Positions 25,629-34,595 of a DNA stretch of 64,000 bases are shown here, one piece after another. Numbering within the stretch: the stretch's first letter is position 1; each line of letters begins with the position of its first letter. The notes under the pieces are model-generated. The model was given only the letters and a program-made list of their open reading frames with translations. It made no database searches and was not told the origin of the DNA. This stretch comes from Thiomonas intermedia (GTDB taxonomy: Bacteria; Pseudomonadota; Gammaproteobacteria; Burkholderiales; Burkholderiaceae_C): the NCBI RefSeq assembly GCF_002028405.1, contig NZ_CP020046.1, positions 1,550,001 to 1,614,000 on the forward strand, given 5' to 3'. Made by a program: the position numbers and the translations under genes.

Positions 25629-27248
25629 ATGCAGGCGCGCACCATCGCGACATACCGGCAGCTGCCGGTGTATGTGCGCATGCTGTGGGGCAACATGCCG
25701 TCGTTGCACGTCCTGCCGGCCGACGTGAGCCCGCAGCGCGCGCGCATCGACGCCGACGACTGGTACCTCCCCGTCGGGCTACCCACGGACGAGCGGGTGC
25801 TCCTAGACATTGCGACGCTTGCCCATGCTGCGGCGCACCGGCGCTTCGGCATGGCGCCGATGCCGCGCGGCGGCCTGCGCGTGGTGCAGCAGATCCTCGT
25901 GGGCCTGCTGGAGGACGCGCGGGTGGAATGGCTGGCCATGGAGGATCTTCCTGGCCTGCGCGCGCTGTGGGTACCTTTCCACGTTGCCGATGTCGCCCTT
26001 ACTCCCACCCTTGAGGTGCTGTTCGCCCGCCTAGCCCGCGCCCTGTTCGACCCTGCGGCCCGTGACCCCCATCCCTGGGTGCTCAAGGGGCGCAGGCTGT
26101 TCTTCACGGGTCACGGCGAGGGGCGGCGCGACTGGCGGCCGCCGTCGCCCACGGCGCTGCGCCGCGTCGCCTCCATCCTGGGGAACGATCTGGGTCAGCT
26201 GCGTCTGCGCCTGAATGCCGGCGTGTTTGAGATCCAGCCGGCCTATCGCGACGACAACGCCCATCTCTGGACGACCCCACCGGAGGACGAAGGCATGCCA
26301 TTGCCGCGGTCCGCCCGGCCGGTCGAGCAGAACCCGGCCGATGCCCCGCCGCCAGGCGGCGCGACTACGCCACCGAGTGCCCCGCCTACCGAGGCCGATG
26401 CCCGGCCCGCGATGGAGAACGTCGCGGCCAGCGAAGGCCTCGACGGACAGGTGGTGCGCGAACTCGCCACGCCGGAATGGGACTACCGCATTCGCCGCTA
26501 CCGCCACGCCTGGTGCACTGTGCAGGTGGAGGCACCGGTTGCGGTGGAGAGCGAAAGCGTGCCCGGCGAGTCCGCTCCGCTGAGCGACCGCCTGCTCGCC
26601 CGTCGCGTGCTCGCCCCGGCGCATCGGTCGCCGAAGCGGCGGCGTTCGGTGCGTGGGCCGGTCTTCGACCTCCCCGCCGTGGTGGACGCCCGCGCGGCGC
26701 AGCGTCGGCGCGAGCCGGTGGACCCGCGCCTGTACCGCGAGCGGACCACCCGCACGCGCGGCGAGGTGGTCGCCATCGTGCTCGATGTGTCCGCCTCGAC
26801 CTCTGAGACACTGCCGAGAGGCTGCGGGCACACGGTGCTGGAGCGCATGCGTTGGCTCGCCCTTGCGCTGGCGGAGGGCGTGTTGCGCTCCGGCGGGCGG
26901 TGCGCCGTGCTGGCCTTTGCGTCGAACACCCGCTCGCAGGTGCGGTTTCAGCGCCTGCGCGACTTCGCCGACCCTCCTGCGGCTGGGCCGCTCTCGGAGC
27001 GGCTGGCTCGGCTGTCGCCCGGCTGGTCGACCCGCATGGGGGCGGCGGTGCGCGGTGCGTCGGCGCTGCTCGCCGAGGTGCCCGTGGCCGACGGGCGCCG
27101 CATCATCCTGCTGACCGACGGGCAGCCGCACGACGTGGACTGCCACGATCCCCGCTACCTGCGGGAGGACTTCCGCCGCGCGCGCCTGGAGGCGGAGCGG
27201 CTCGGCATCGCCGTTCTATCTATCGACCCGGCTGCGCTCCGGCCCTGA
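25629..27248 (+). CDS. VWA-domain protein (CbbO/NorD-like), partner of the AAA+ ATPase
   Basis: A 539-residue protein. The N-terminal half resembles CbbO/NorD (MPSLHVLPADVSPQRARIDA, LVGLLEDARVEWLAMEDLPG). A low-complexity Pro-rich linker around residues 225-255 follows. The C-terminal von Willebrand A domain has a MIDAS motif DVSAST near residue 386 and a late LLTDGQPHDVD. In the CbbQO and NorQD pairs, the VWA protein docks the AAA+ ring onto the substrate enzyme through the metal site. Very high GC. It is the last gene of the enzyme block; a 140-bp gap precedes the sensor gene. Confidence 0.87.
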   Translation: MQARTIATYRQLPVYVRMLWGNMPSLHVLPADVSPQRARIDADDWYLPVGLPTDERVLLDIATLAHAAAHRRFGMAPMPRGGLRVVQQILVGLLEDARVEWLAMEDLPGLRALWVPFHVADVALTPTLEVLFARLARALFDPAARDPHPWVLKGRRLFFTGHGEGRRDWRPPSPTALRRVASILGNDLGQLRLRLNAGVFEIQPAYRDDNAHLWTTPPEDEGMPLPRSARPVEQNPADAPPPGGATTPPSAPPTEADARPAMENVAASEGLDGQVVRELATPEWDYRIRRYRHAWCTVQVEAPVAVESESVPGESAPLSDRLLARRVLAPAHRSPKRRRSVRGPVFDLPAVVDARAAQRRREPVDPRLYRERTTRTRGEVVAIVLDVSASTSETLPRGCGHTVLERMRWLALALAEGVLRSGGRCAVLAFASNTRSQVRFQRLRDFADPPAAGPLSERLARLSPGWSTRMGAAVRGASALLAEVPVADGRRIILLTDGQPHDVDCHDPRYLREDFRRARLEAERLGIAVLSIDPAALRP

Positions 27249-27389
27249 AATCCTGGGGAGACATGCGTTTGGGGGGCGCGCAAACAGGTGCGGCGCGTAC
27301 GTCAAATGACGGAGTAGCAAATTGTCAGAATGGAATAGCATTGTCGACATTGACATCGGGCCGTCCGAGCCCCCGACATCCAGCGCTCT

Positions 27390-28601
27390 GTGGCCGCCGC
27401 AACTCAGAAGATCTTTCGCATCCGGCGTAGCTACAACGCCTGGGTGGCCGACGAGACCATGGAGGACTATGCGCTGCGTTACACACCGCGCAAATTTCGC
27501 AAGTGGTCGGAGCTGCGCGTGGCCAACACGGCCTTCGGCGCGGTGTCGTTCCTGGCGATGGAGGCCATCGGCGCCACCATCGCGCTGAACTACGGTTTCA
27601 CCAACGCGGTGATGGCCATCCTGCTCGTCGGACTCATCACTTTCCTCACAGGCCTGCCCATCAGCTACTACGCCGCCCGCTACGGCGTGGACATGGACCT
27701 GCTCACCCGCGGCGCGGGGTTCGGCTATCTCGGCTCCACCATCACTTCGCTGATCTACGCGAGCTTCACCTTCATCTTTTTTGCGCTCGAAGCGGCCATC
27801 ATGGCGCTAGCGCTGCAGATGTGGTTGGGCATCGGGCTGATCTGGTGCTATTTGCTGAGCTCGCTGCTCATCATTCCGCTGGCGATGCGGGGGATCACGC
27901 TGATCTCGAAGCTGCAGACGTGGACGCAGCCGCTCTGGATGTTCCTGCTGGTGCTGCCGTTCCTGGCGGTGGCCTGGGAGCGTCCGGGGGCGTTTGCCGA
28001 GTTCACCCATTTCGCGGGCCGTATTTCGGGCAGCAGCGGCTTCGAACTGGTGATGTTCGGCGCCTCGGCGACGGTGGCTTTTTCTCTCATCGTGCAGATC
28101 GGCGAACAGGTGGACTTTCTGCGCTTCCTGCCTGAACGCACGCATGAGAATCGTGTGCGCTGGTGGGCTGCGGTGCTGGTGGCCGGACCGGGGTGGATTA
28201 TCCCGGGCATGCTCAAGATGATCGGGGGCGCCTTCCTGGCCTATCTAGCTGTGCAACACGGCGTTGGCGCGTCGCACGCGGTGGAGCCCACGCAGATGTA
28301 TCTCACCGGATATTCGTATGTATTCAGTTCGCCGACGCTCGCGATCGGCGTGACCACGCTGTTCGTCATAGTGTCGCAGGTGAAGATCAACGTAACCAAC
28401 GCTTATGCCGGTTCGCTAGCCTGGTCAAATTTCTTTGCGCGGCTGACCCACAGCCATCCCGGTCGCGTAGTGTGGCTGGTATTCAACGTGGTGATTGCTT
28501 TGATGCTTATGGTGATGGATGTGTTCCACGCCATTGAAGGAGTGCTCGGCCTTTACAGCAATATTGCCATTGCCTGGGTTGGGGCGTTAGTGGCCGATCT
28601 A
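27390..28601 (+). pseudogene. N-terminal half of an NCS1 permease-histidine kinase sensor, cut by IS630
   Basis: The frame (GTG 27390) encodes a nucleobase:cation symporter-1 type membrane domain of about 12 helices: NAWVADETMEDYALRYTPRK, ANTAFGAVSFLAMEAIGATI, GAGFGYLGSTI, SQVKINVTNAYAGSLAWSNF. It is interrupted at codon CTA (28599-28601) by the IS630 element. Removing the 1482-bp element and one TA gives GAT CTA GTA ATC AAT, an uninterrupted frame into the kinase half (LVINKPLGLSP). The restored gene would encode about 1127 residues. As it stands, translation ends inside the IS (VQHP stop). Start codon uncertain: no good ribosome site at the GTG. Confidence 0.88.
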
Positions 28602-28659
28602 GTACAACATCCCTGAAATACCGTTACATAGAGAGGGGCATGAAGTAGACTGTTTGGCC

Positions 28660-29799
28660 ATGAGTCGTGAGCGCGTGGCATCAGTCATCAAGTTGTCGAG
28701 GAAGGATCAGGCGAAGCTGCGAGATACGCTGCGTCGGGGTACGGCGCCGCAGCGCGACGCGCTGCGAGCGCGGATCGCGTTGCTGCTCCACGATGGACAC
28801 ACGATCTCGTCGATCGCATCGACGTTGCAGGTGTCGCGGCCGACCGTGATGCGCTGGCGAGAGCGGCTTGCGCAATCGGGTGTGGAAGGCCTGCACGAGG
28901 GGCTGCGCCCGGGCCGACCTCGACAGATTGACCCGGCGCAGCGTTTGCAACTGCTGGCGCTAGCGTGCGAGACCGGCGAGGATCGCGCCGGGACGCTGCC
29001 GACGCTGGATGAGTTGTGCGTGCGCGCAGTGGAGCGAGGCGTGGTCAAGCACATCAGCCGTAGCCACTTGCAGCGCATTTTGCAGGCTGGCGACGTGCGG
29101 CCGCACCGCGTTCGGCAATGGTTGCATTCGCCCGACCCGCAATTCCGCGAGAAGGTCAACGCGATTTGCGCGCTGTACCGGCGCGCGCCCAAGGGCAGCG
29201 TGGTGCTGAGCGTCGATGAGAAGACCGGCATCCAGGCCATCGAGCGCAAGCATGCGGATCGCCACGCGCAACCCGGGCGACTGCGCCGCCACGAATTCGA
29301 ATACATCCGCCACGGTACACAGGCGCTGACCGCGGCGCTGGACGTGCATACCGGCCGTGTGCTGGGGCGCTGTACCGATCGCCGCACCCAGGCCGACCTC
29401 GTGGCTTTCATGGAAGACGTCGCGCGCGCATATCCCAGCGGGCCCGTGCATGTCATCTGGGACAACCTCAATACCCATCGCGCCTGGGGCGTGTGGCAGG
29501 CGTTCAATGCCCGACACGGCGGACGCTTCGTCTTTCACTACACCCCGCTGCATGCCAGTTGGGTCAACCAGATCGAGTTGCTGTTCGGCATCTACGCCCG
29601 CCGGGTGCTGCGCCGTGCCAGCCACATCTCGGTGCACCATCTGCGCGAGCGCACCGAGGACTTCATTGCCCAGCGCAACCTCGATCCGCGACCGTTCCGC
29701 TGGACGTTTGCAGGCTTCGAGTTGCAAACTGGGGAGCCTAGGCATCACGTCCATTGCTCTCGCCATGACCGCACCCCTCGTCCCCGACCCCGCCAGTGA
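28660..29799 (+). CDS. IS630 transposase, copy 1
   Basis: A 379-residue DDE transposase. The N-terminal helix-turn-helix is ISSIASTLQVSRPTVMRWRE with a Pro/Arg linker (GLRPGRPRQ). The catalytic triad is visible: Asp in VVLSVDEKTGIQAIE, Asp in VHVIWDNLNTHRAW, Glu in ASWVNQIELLFGI. ATG 28660 is preferred to an in-frame TTG 6 bp earlier. The 3' end overlaps the small second gene by 35 bp. Confidence 0.93.
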   Translation: MSRERVASVIKLSRKDQAKLRDTLRRGTAPQRDALRARIALLLHDGHTISSIASTLQVSRPTVMRWRERLAQSGVEGLHEGLRPGRPRQIDPAQRLQLLALACETGEDRAGTLPTLDELCVRAVERGVVKHISRSHLQRILQAGDVRPHRVRQWLHSPDPQFREKVNAICALYRRAPKGSVVLSVDEKTGIQAIERKHADRHAQPGRLRRHEFEYIRHGTQALTAALDVHTGRVLGRCTDRRTQADLVAFMEDVARAYPSGPVHVIWDNLNTHRAWGVWQAFNARHGGRFVFHYTPLHASWVNQIELLFGIYARRVLRRASHISVHHLRERTEDFIAQRNLDPRPFRWTFAGFELQTGEPRHHVHCSRHDRTPRPRPRQ

Positions 29800-30061
29800 A
29801 TTGCAGGGCTTGCTCGCCCAGTTGACCGGGCACGCCGCCGCCCGAGTGCGCCGCTATGGCAAGCATCTGCTCATCCAGATGCAGCGCGACGAATCCCTCG
29901 ACACCGTCGCCCGATTGACCGAGACAGGGCGCGACCACTACGTGGCTGCCTTTCGAACCCATTCAGGGCGTTGGGAGCCACTGCCCGCCTCCGGCAACCT
30001 GCACCAAACCGCCGAGATCGTGGTCGCCATGCTGGCGCCATACCTTGATCCTGAGCTGTAA
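29765..30061 (+). CDS. Accessory small protein of the IS630 element, copy 1
   Basis: A 98-residue protein starting MTAPLVPDPASELQGLLAQL, in a different frame from the transposase and overlapping its end. The sequence is charged and helical, with no motif I recognise. It fills the element exactly up to the right inverted repeat. The same gene is preserved without change in copy 2. Its conservation in both copies makes it a real part of the element, maybe a regulator of transposition; that role is inference. Confidence 0.65.
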   Translation: MTAPLVPDPASELQGLLAQLTGHAAARVRRYGKHLLIQMQRDESLDTVARLTETGRDHYVAAFRTHSGRWEPLPASGNLHQTAEIVVAMLAPYLDPEL

Positions 30062-30085
30062 CTCTATTTAAGGGATGTTGTACTA

Positions 30086-32257
30086 GTAATCAATAAGCCG
30101 CTCGGGCTGAGCCCTAAAGGCATCGAATTCAAGCGAGGGCATCTGTACGACGTCAATCCGGTTGGCATCGGCGCGATGTTGCTCGCGGCGGTTATGTCGA
30201 TTGTGGCCCATGCCGGCTTGATGGGCACGACGGCGCAGGCGTTGGCTCCGCTGATTGCATTGGTTGTATCCCTTGTCACGTCACCATTGATTGCCTGGCT
30301 GACCTGTGGGCGTTACTACATTGCGCGCCCGAACGACTCCGGGTTTCGCCCCGGCGCGGCGGTGCGCTGCAGTGTCTGCGATAACGTCTTCGAATCAGAG
30401 GACATGTCACATTGCCCGGCTTATGACGCCCCGATCTGCTCGCTGTGCTGCTCGCTGGAATCGCGCTGCCATGACCGCTGCAAGACTGGGTCGCGGGCAG
30501 CCGAGCAGGCTGAGGAAATGCTGACGATCTTGCTGCCGCGGGCAATCGCGCACAAGGTCAACGTACGCGTCGCGCACTACTTCGTAGTGTTCTTCTCGCT
30601 AACGCTGCTGCTTTTCACGGTGATGGGGGTGGTCTATCTTCAAGAAGCCGCCGCGCCTGGTGCCGATATGCTGGGGCCGTTTCTGGAGACGGCGTTCTTC
30701 AAGGTCTTTGCGGTGTTGCTGCTCATCATTGCAGTGTGTAGCTGGTGGGTGGTTCTGTCCAGTGAGAGTCGGCGCATGGCGCAGGATGAGTCCAATCGCC
30801 AAAACCTGCTGCTGACGCAGGAAATCGAGGCGCACAGGCGTACTGACGTGGCCTTACAAGAGGCCAAGGAATTGGCCGAGGCGGCTAACTTGGCCAAGAC
30901 GCGCTACGTGGCGGGCATGACGCATGAACTGCGTACGCCGCTTAACAGCATCCTCGGATATTCGCAGATCCTGCTCAAGAACGAGCCCCTGGCGCCAACG
31001 GCCAAGGACGGGGTGCGCACCATCCACCGCAGCGCAGAGCATATGCTGGCCTTGGTCGACGGGCTACTGGACCTTGCCCGCATCGAGGCGGGAAGGCTGC
31101 GTCTTGATCAGGCGCCTCTGGCCTTGCCAGTCTTTATGGATGAATTGGATGCCATGGTGAGGCCGCAGATTGAGAGCAAGGGTCTGGAGTTCGCCTACAC
31201 CCACAGCGGCCCAATGCCAGCCTGGGTACTGGCCGACGCAAAGTACCTGCGGCAGATTCTCATCAACCTACTGAGCAACGCAGCCCGCTTCACAGACGTG
31301 GGGCGGGTTTCGTTGCACGTAGATTGCAGGCACGAGGTGCTGATTTTCGACGTGGAGGACACGGGTGTCGGAGTCGCGCCCCAAGACGTACAGCGCATCT
31401 TCTCGCCGTTTGAGCGAGGCGCCACTGGCCGACAACGTGCCGAGGGTGGTACAGGACTGGGACTAACTATTTCGGCGTTGCTGGCGTCGCTGATGGGGGG
31501 CGAACTAGCCCTGGTACGTACGTCCAAGTCAGGCAGCCTTTTTCGGGTACGCCTGTATCTTCGCGAGATGGCTGATCCTGGAGGGCAGCGGCAGGCTGAT
31601 GTGCCGGTGCGCGCGGCGGGTTACCTAAGCCCGCGCCGCTGCCTGCTGGTTGTCGACGACCAGCCAGTGCAGCGCCAGATGCTGGCGGGCATGTTGGTGC
31701 CGATGGGATTCGAGCTTATCGAGGCCGCCAGTGGCACGGAATGTATGGAAATCCTTGCTACATCGAGCAAGCCGGACGCCGTCTTGCTCGATATCAACAT
31801 GGACGATATGGACGGATGGGAAACGACCCGCCGCATCCGCGAGGCCGGCCACGCCATGCCCATCATCCTTGTGTCAGCCAGCGTGTTTGAGAACCAGCAA
31901 CCATTGATGCGCGCGGCGGGCTGCCAGGCATTCGTCGGCAAACCAGTGATCGAGGCGGAACTGATGCAGACCCTGCAGAAGTGTCTAGGCTTGGAATGGC
32001 TGGCTGCAGAACCGCCGCGCATCACCAATGGGGTGGTTCTTGCGGCATATGAGCGCGTTAAGCTGCCTGGCGATTTCCACGAGCGGGCCTTGCGCGAGTT
32101 GCGCATAGGCCATGTGAATGGGCTGGCACGGATTCTGGAAGACGTGCGCCACAGGCACCCCGAACTGGCTGCGGACTGCGAACGTTTGGGTCGGCTGCTG
32201 GGGCGCTTCGACCTGTCCGGTCTTGGAAGAGCCTTAGCAGAGGCGGAACATGAGTGA
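30086..32257 (+). pseudogene. C-terminal half of the sensor: last helices, Cys cluster, histidine kinase, receiver
   Basis: The frame continues the permease (VINKPLGLSPKGIEFKRGHL) with two or three more helices. A cysteine cluster resembling a zinc site follows (RCSVCDNVFESEDM, CSLCCSLESRCHDRC), then further helices. The kinase core is complete: H-box GMTHELRTPLNSILGYSQIL, N-box INLLSNAARF, DTGVGVAP, GGTGLGLTIS. A receiver domain follows (LLVVDDQPVQRQ, VLLDINMDDMDGWE) and a helical tail. Separated from its start by the IS; an internal ATG at 30176 could give a shortened kinase. It overlaps the response regulator gene by 8 bp. Confidence 0.88.
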
Positions 32258-33167
32258 GGACATGGCGCGCGAACGGCTGGTGGTGCTGGTCGTGGACGAT
32301 GCGCCCAGCAGCCTAGCTTTGTTGTGCCGCATGCTCGAAGACGCGGGATATACCGTGCTCGTGGCCAGTGACGGTGAGATGGCGCTGGAGCGACTTCGCC
32401 TGGTGGTGCCAGATGCAATCCTGCTGGATGCGATGATGCCCGGTATGTCGGGTTTCGACACCTGTCGATTGATCAAGGCGGACCCCGGCCTAACGCATAT
32501 TCCCGTCATTTTCATGACCGGCCTGTCCGACACCGACTCAGTGCTCCAGGGATTCGACAGTGGCGGAGTGGACTATGTGGTCAAGCCTGTGCGCGCACCC
32601 GAAGTGCTGGCGCGACTTCATACCCACACGCGCAACGCTCGCATAGCGCGGCTTGCGCGCGACGCGGTAGACATCGCCACTCTGGGGGTTGTGCTGGTGG
32701 ATACACAGGGGCGGATCGCTTGGCGCTCCCCCAAGGCCATCGCCTGGCTGCAGGATCTGTCGCCACACGGCCAGATCGATAGGCTCCCGCCGTCGCTGAC
32801 GCCGGTGCTTACAGCACAATCCAGCCCAGATGGGTATTTCCTGCGCGGCGTTGGCGAGCAGGCTTATATCGTCAAGAATCTGGGGCGCACTGGCGTGGGC
32901 GAAACCATGTTGCTGGTTGAGCGGCAGACGGCTGCGAGTGGCGCCTCGTCCCGGCTGGCGCATGCCGCGCTCACGCCACGTGAAGCAGAGGTGCTCTCCT
33001 GGCTCTCCAAAGGCAAGACTAACCGGGACATAGGCGACATCCTTGGATTGAGCCACCGCACGGTGAACAAACACCTAGAACATATTTTCAGAAAGCTTGG
33101 GGTAGAAACCCGGTCCGCCGCTGCTGCGCTGGCCAGCGCAGGTCTGGATTCCTGTGTCAAGCTATGA
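32250..33167 (+). CDS. Response regulator with receiver and LuxR-type DNA-binding domain
   Basis: A 305-residue protein. The N-terminal receiver shows VVLVVDDAPSS, the phospho-acceptor Asp in PDAILLDAMMPGMSGFD, IFMTG and the Lys in DYVVKPV. A middle segment of about 90 residues looks PAS-like (GVVLVDTQGRIAWRSPKAIA). The C-terminal LuxR helix-turn-helix is LTPREAEVLSWLSKGKTNRD then LGLSHRTVNKHLEHIFRKLG. Its start overlaps the sensor stop (ATGAGTGA), so the two form a two-component pair that probably controls the amide operon. The IS in the sensor gene may also reduce its expression through polarity. Confidence 0.92.
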   Translation: MSEDMARERLVVLVVDDAPSSLALLCRMLEDAGYTVLVASDGEMALERLRLVVPDAILLDAMMPGMSGFDTCRLIKADPGLTHIPVIFMTGLSDTDSVLQGFDSGGVDYVVKPVRAPEVLARLHTHTRNARIARLARDAVDIATLGVVLVDTQGRIAWRSPKAIAWLQDLSPHGQIDRLPPSLTPVLTAQSSPDGYFLRGVGEQAYIVKNLGRTGVGETMLLVERQTAASGASSRLAHAALTPREAEVLSWLSKGKTNRDIGDILGLSHRTVNKHLEHIFRKLGVETRSAAAALASAGLDSCVKL

Positions 33168-33878
33168 CAACGTGCTGGGACGCTGTGACCCTGCCGAATG
33201 CCCTCATGTGCTTCGTCTTGTGTGGCGAGCAACTCAAGATTTCCTGCCGCTGATGTACTAGTTGAGGAGGATTGAGAGGGCGTACTTATTTCGTGGCTAC
33301 GTCAGGATAAAGCACGCTATTAGTCAAAGGCATGGCGTTTTCTATGGGGCTTTATGAGCCGCCCGGAGATGGCATGGTCCGCCCACCTACAGCGCCGCCG
33401 CTGAAGTGAGACCATCCCTCCAATGGGGGCCTCGCAGAAAGGGCATACCTGTTCCGATCACTCAAGCACAAGACTTCTGCTTTCAACGACACATTACGTT
33501 ATTCCGACCAGGAGTTGCAAGTGTTCAGGATTTTCTGACCCTCAGCTTAATAATATAATTAGCAACCAATCCCCACCCGAAATAAACATTTTCAAATCAT
33601 CCGCTTGAAATGAAACCACCAGCAAAATGAAGATTCCGCAACGCCCCGCGCATTAACGGCCTCGCGTCACCGCCCCCACGGAAGCCCGATCGGCGCGGCT
33701 GCTGGGCAGACCCGGCCGACAAGGTTGATTCCTGCGGCGAACGTCGGCTACGGCGCAGCGGCCGGTACCCGTGCCATGTCCGATGCCTGCTCAGACCGGG
33801 CATCTGCCGGTAGGTACTCGGCAACCCGCAGCAGCAGGACTGCGACCAAGCTCGCGGCCATCTGTCGCACCACCTCTG
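33168..33878. other. 711-bp gene-free junction, amide locus to defence island
   Basis: No convincing coding sequence on either strand. The stretch 33480-33610 is markedly more AT-rich than its surroundings, and the rest is GC-rich without motif. The region separates the plus-strand response regulator from the minus-strand restriction locus and probably holds an old insertion boundary. I see no tRNA, repeat or attachment site in it. Confidence 0.5.
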
Positions 33879-34595
33879 CTAATACCCCCAATCCTCGTGC
33901 CTGACCGGCAGCCTGTTGAGCTGTTTGCGCAGGTGCTGCCAGTGCGGGAGGTGCTGGTCCATGAGATCCGAAAACCGGGCGTTGTGCGTTGGCTCTACCA
34001 GGTGCACCAGCTCATGGACCACGATGTACTCGAGGCACTCGGGCGGCTTTTTGGCGAGATCGGTGTTGAGCCGGATGGAGCCCAGGGCGGGGTTGCAGCT
34101 GCCCCATTTGGTTTTCATGCGCTGCACGAACACGCGCGCGGCCTTCACTTGCAGCAGGGGTTCCCACTGGGCCAGCAGTTGCGGCAGAGCATTGCGAACC
34201 TGCTGCCGGTACCAGCCCTCGAGAATCTGCCCGCACTTGGCCGGATCGGTGCCGGGTCGCACTTGCAGCTGGAGCTTGCGCGGCGAGATGCTCACGGCCG
34301 GCGGCGACTCGGCAAAGCTGATCTCAAGGAGATAGCGCTTGCCCCACAGAAAATGACTTTCCTTGTTCAGGAACTCATGGGGCGCCTCCCGATCCTGCGC
34401 CTGCAGCTTGCGTTGCTGGGAACGGATCCACCCCAGCTTGGAGACGACGAACAGGCGGATCGTGTCCAGCGGCATGGCCTCGGGGGCCGCGACCCGGACC
34501 CTGCCTGCGGGCGGCAGCACGCTCAGGTGGACGTGCTTGATCGCTTTTCGGGTCACCTCGGCCCGCAGCCCGCCCAGGTCGAGGGTGTCGCGCAT
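33879..34595 (-). CDS. YgjP-like zinc metalloprotease linked to type I restriction
   Basis: A 238-residue M48/DUF45 (YgjP) family protein. The zinc motif is HELVHLVEPTHNARF (HExxH) near residue 201, preceded by the family pattern KTKWGSCNPALGSIRLNTDL. ATG 34595 shares its A with the hsdR stop (TGATG), so the two are translationally coupled. Members of this family often stand next to hsdR; a role in controlled proteolysis of the restriction subunit has been suggested but I do not know of proof. Cytoplasmic, no signal peptide. Confidence 0.85.
   Translation of the reverse strand: MRDTLDLGGLRAEVTRKAIKHVHLSVLPPAGRVRVAAPEAMPLDTIRLFVVSKLGWIRSQQRKLQAQDREAPHEFLNKESHFLWGKRYLLEISFAESPPAVSISPRKLQLQVRPGTDPAKCGQILEGWYRQQVRNALPQLLAQWEPLLQVKAARVFVQRMKTKWGSCNPALGSIRLNTDLAKKPPECLEYIVVHELVHLVEPTHNARFSDLMDQHLPHWQHLRKQLNRLPVRHEDWGY

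Larger units (their letters stand above)
28602..30083 (+). mobile_element. IS630-family element, copy 1 (1482 bp)
   Basis: The element has inverted ends GTACAACATCCCT and AGGGATGTTGTAC and is flanked by TA on both sides (28600-28601 and 30084-30085), inside a CTAG target, as known for IS630. It carries a transposase gene and a short overlapping second gene. A copy of the same length and with identical encoded proteins lies 20,073 bp downstream in the same orientation. The lack of differences implies recent transposition. Confidence 0.95.

Noticed and set aside
24817-27248. CbbQ/CbbO acting on RuBisCO
   Set aside because: No cbb genes are near; the pair follows amiE as amiB does in Pseudomonas. 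The family relation is kept, the RuBisCO role is not.
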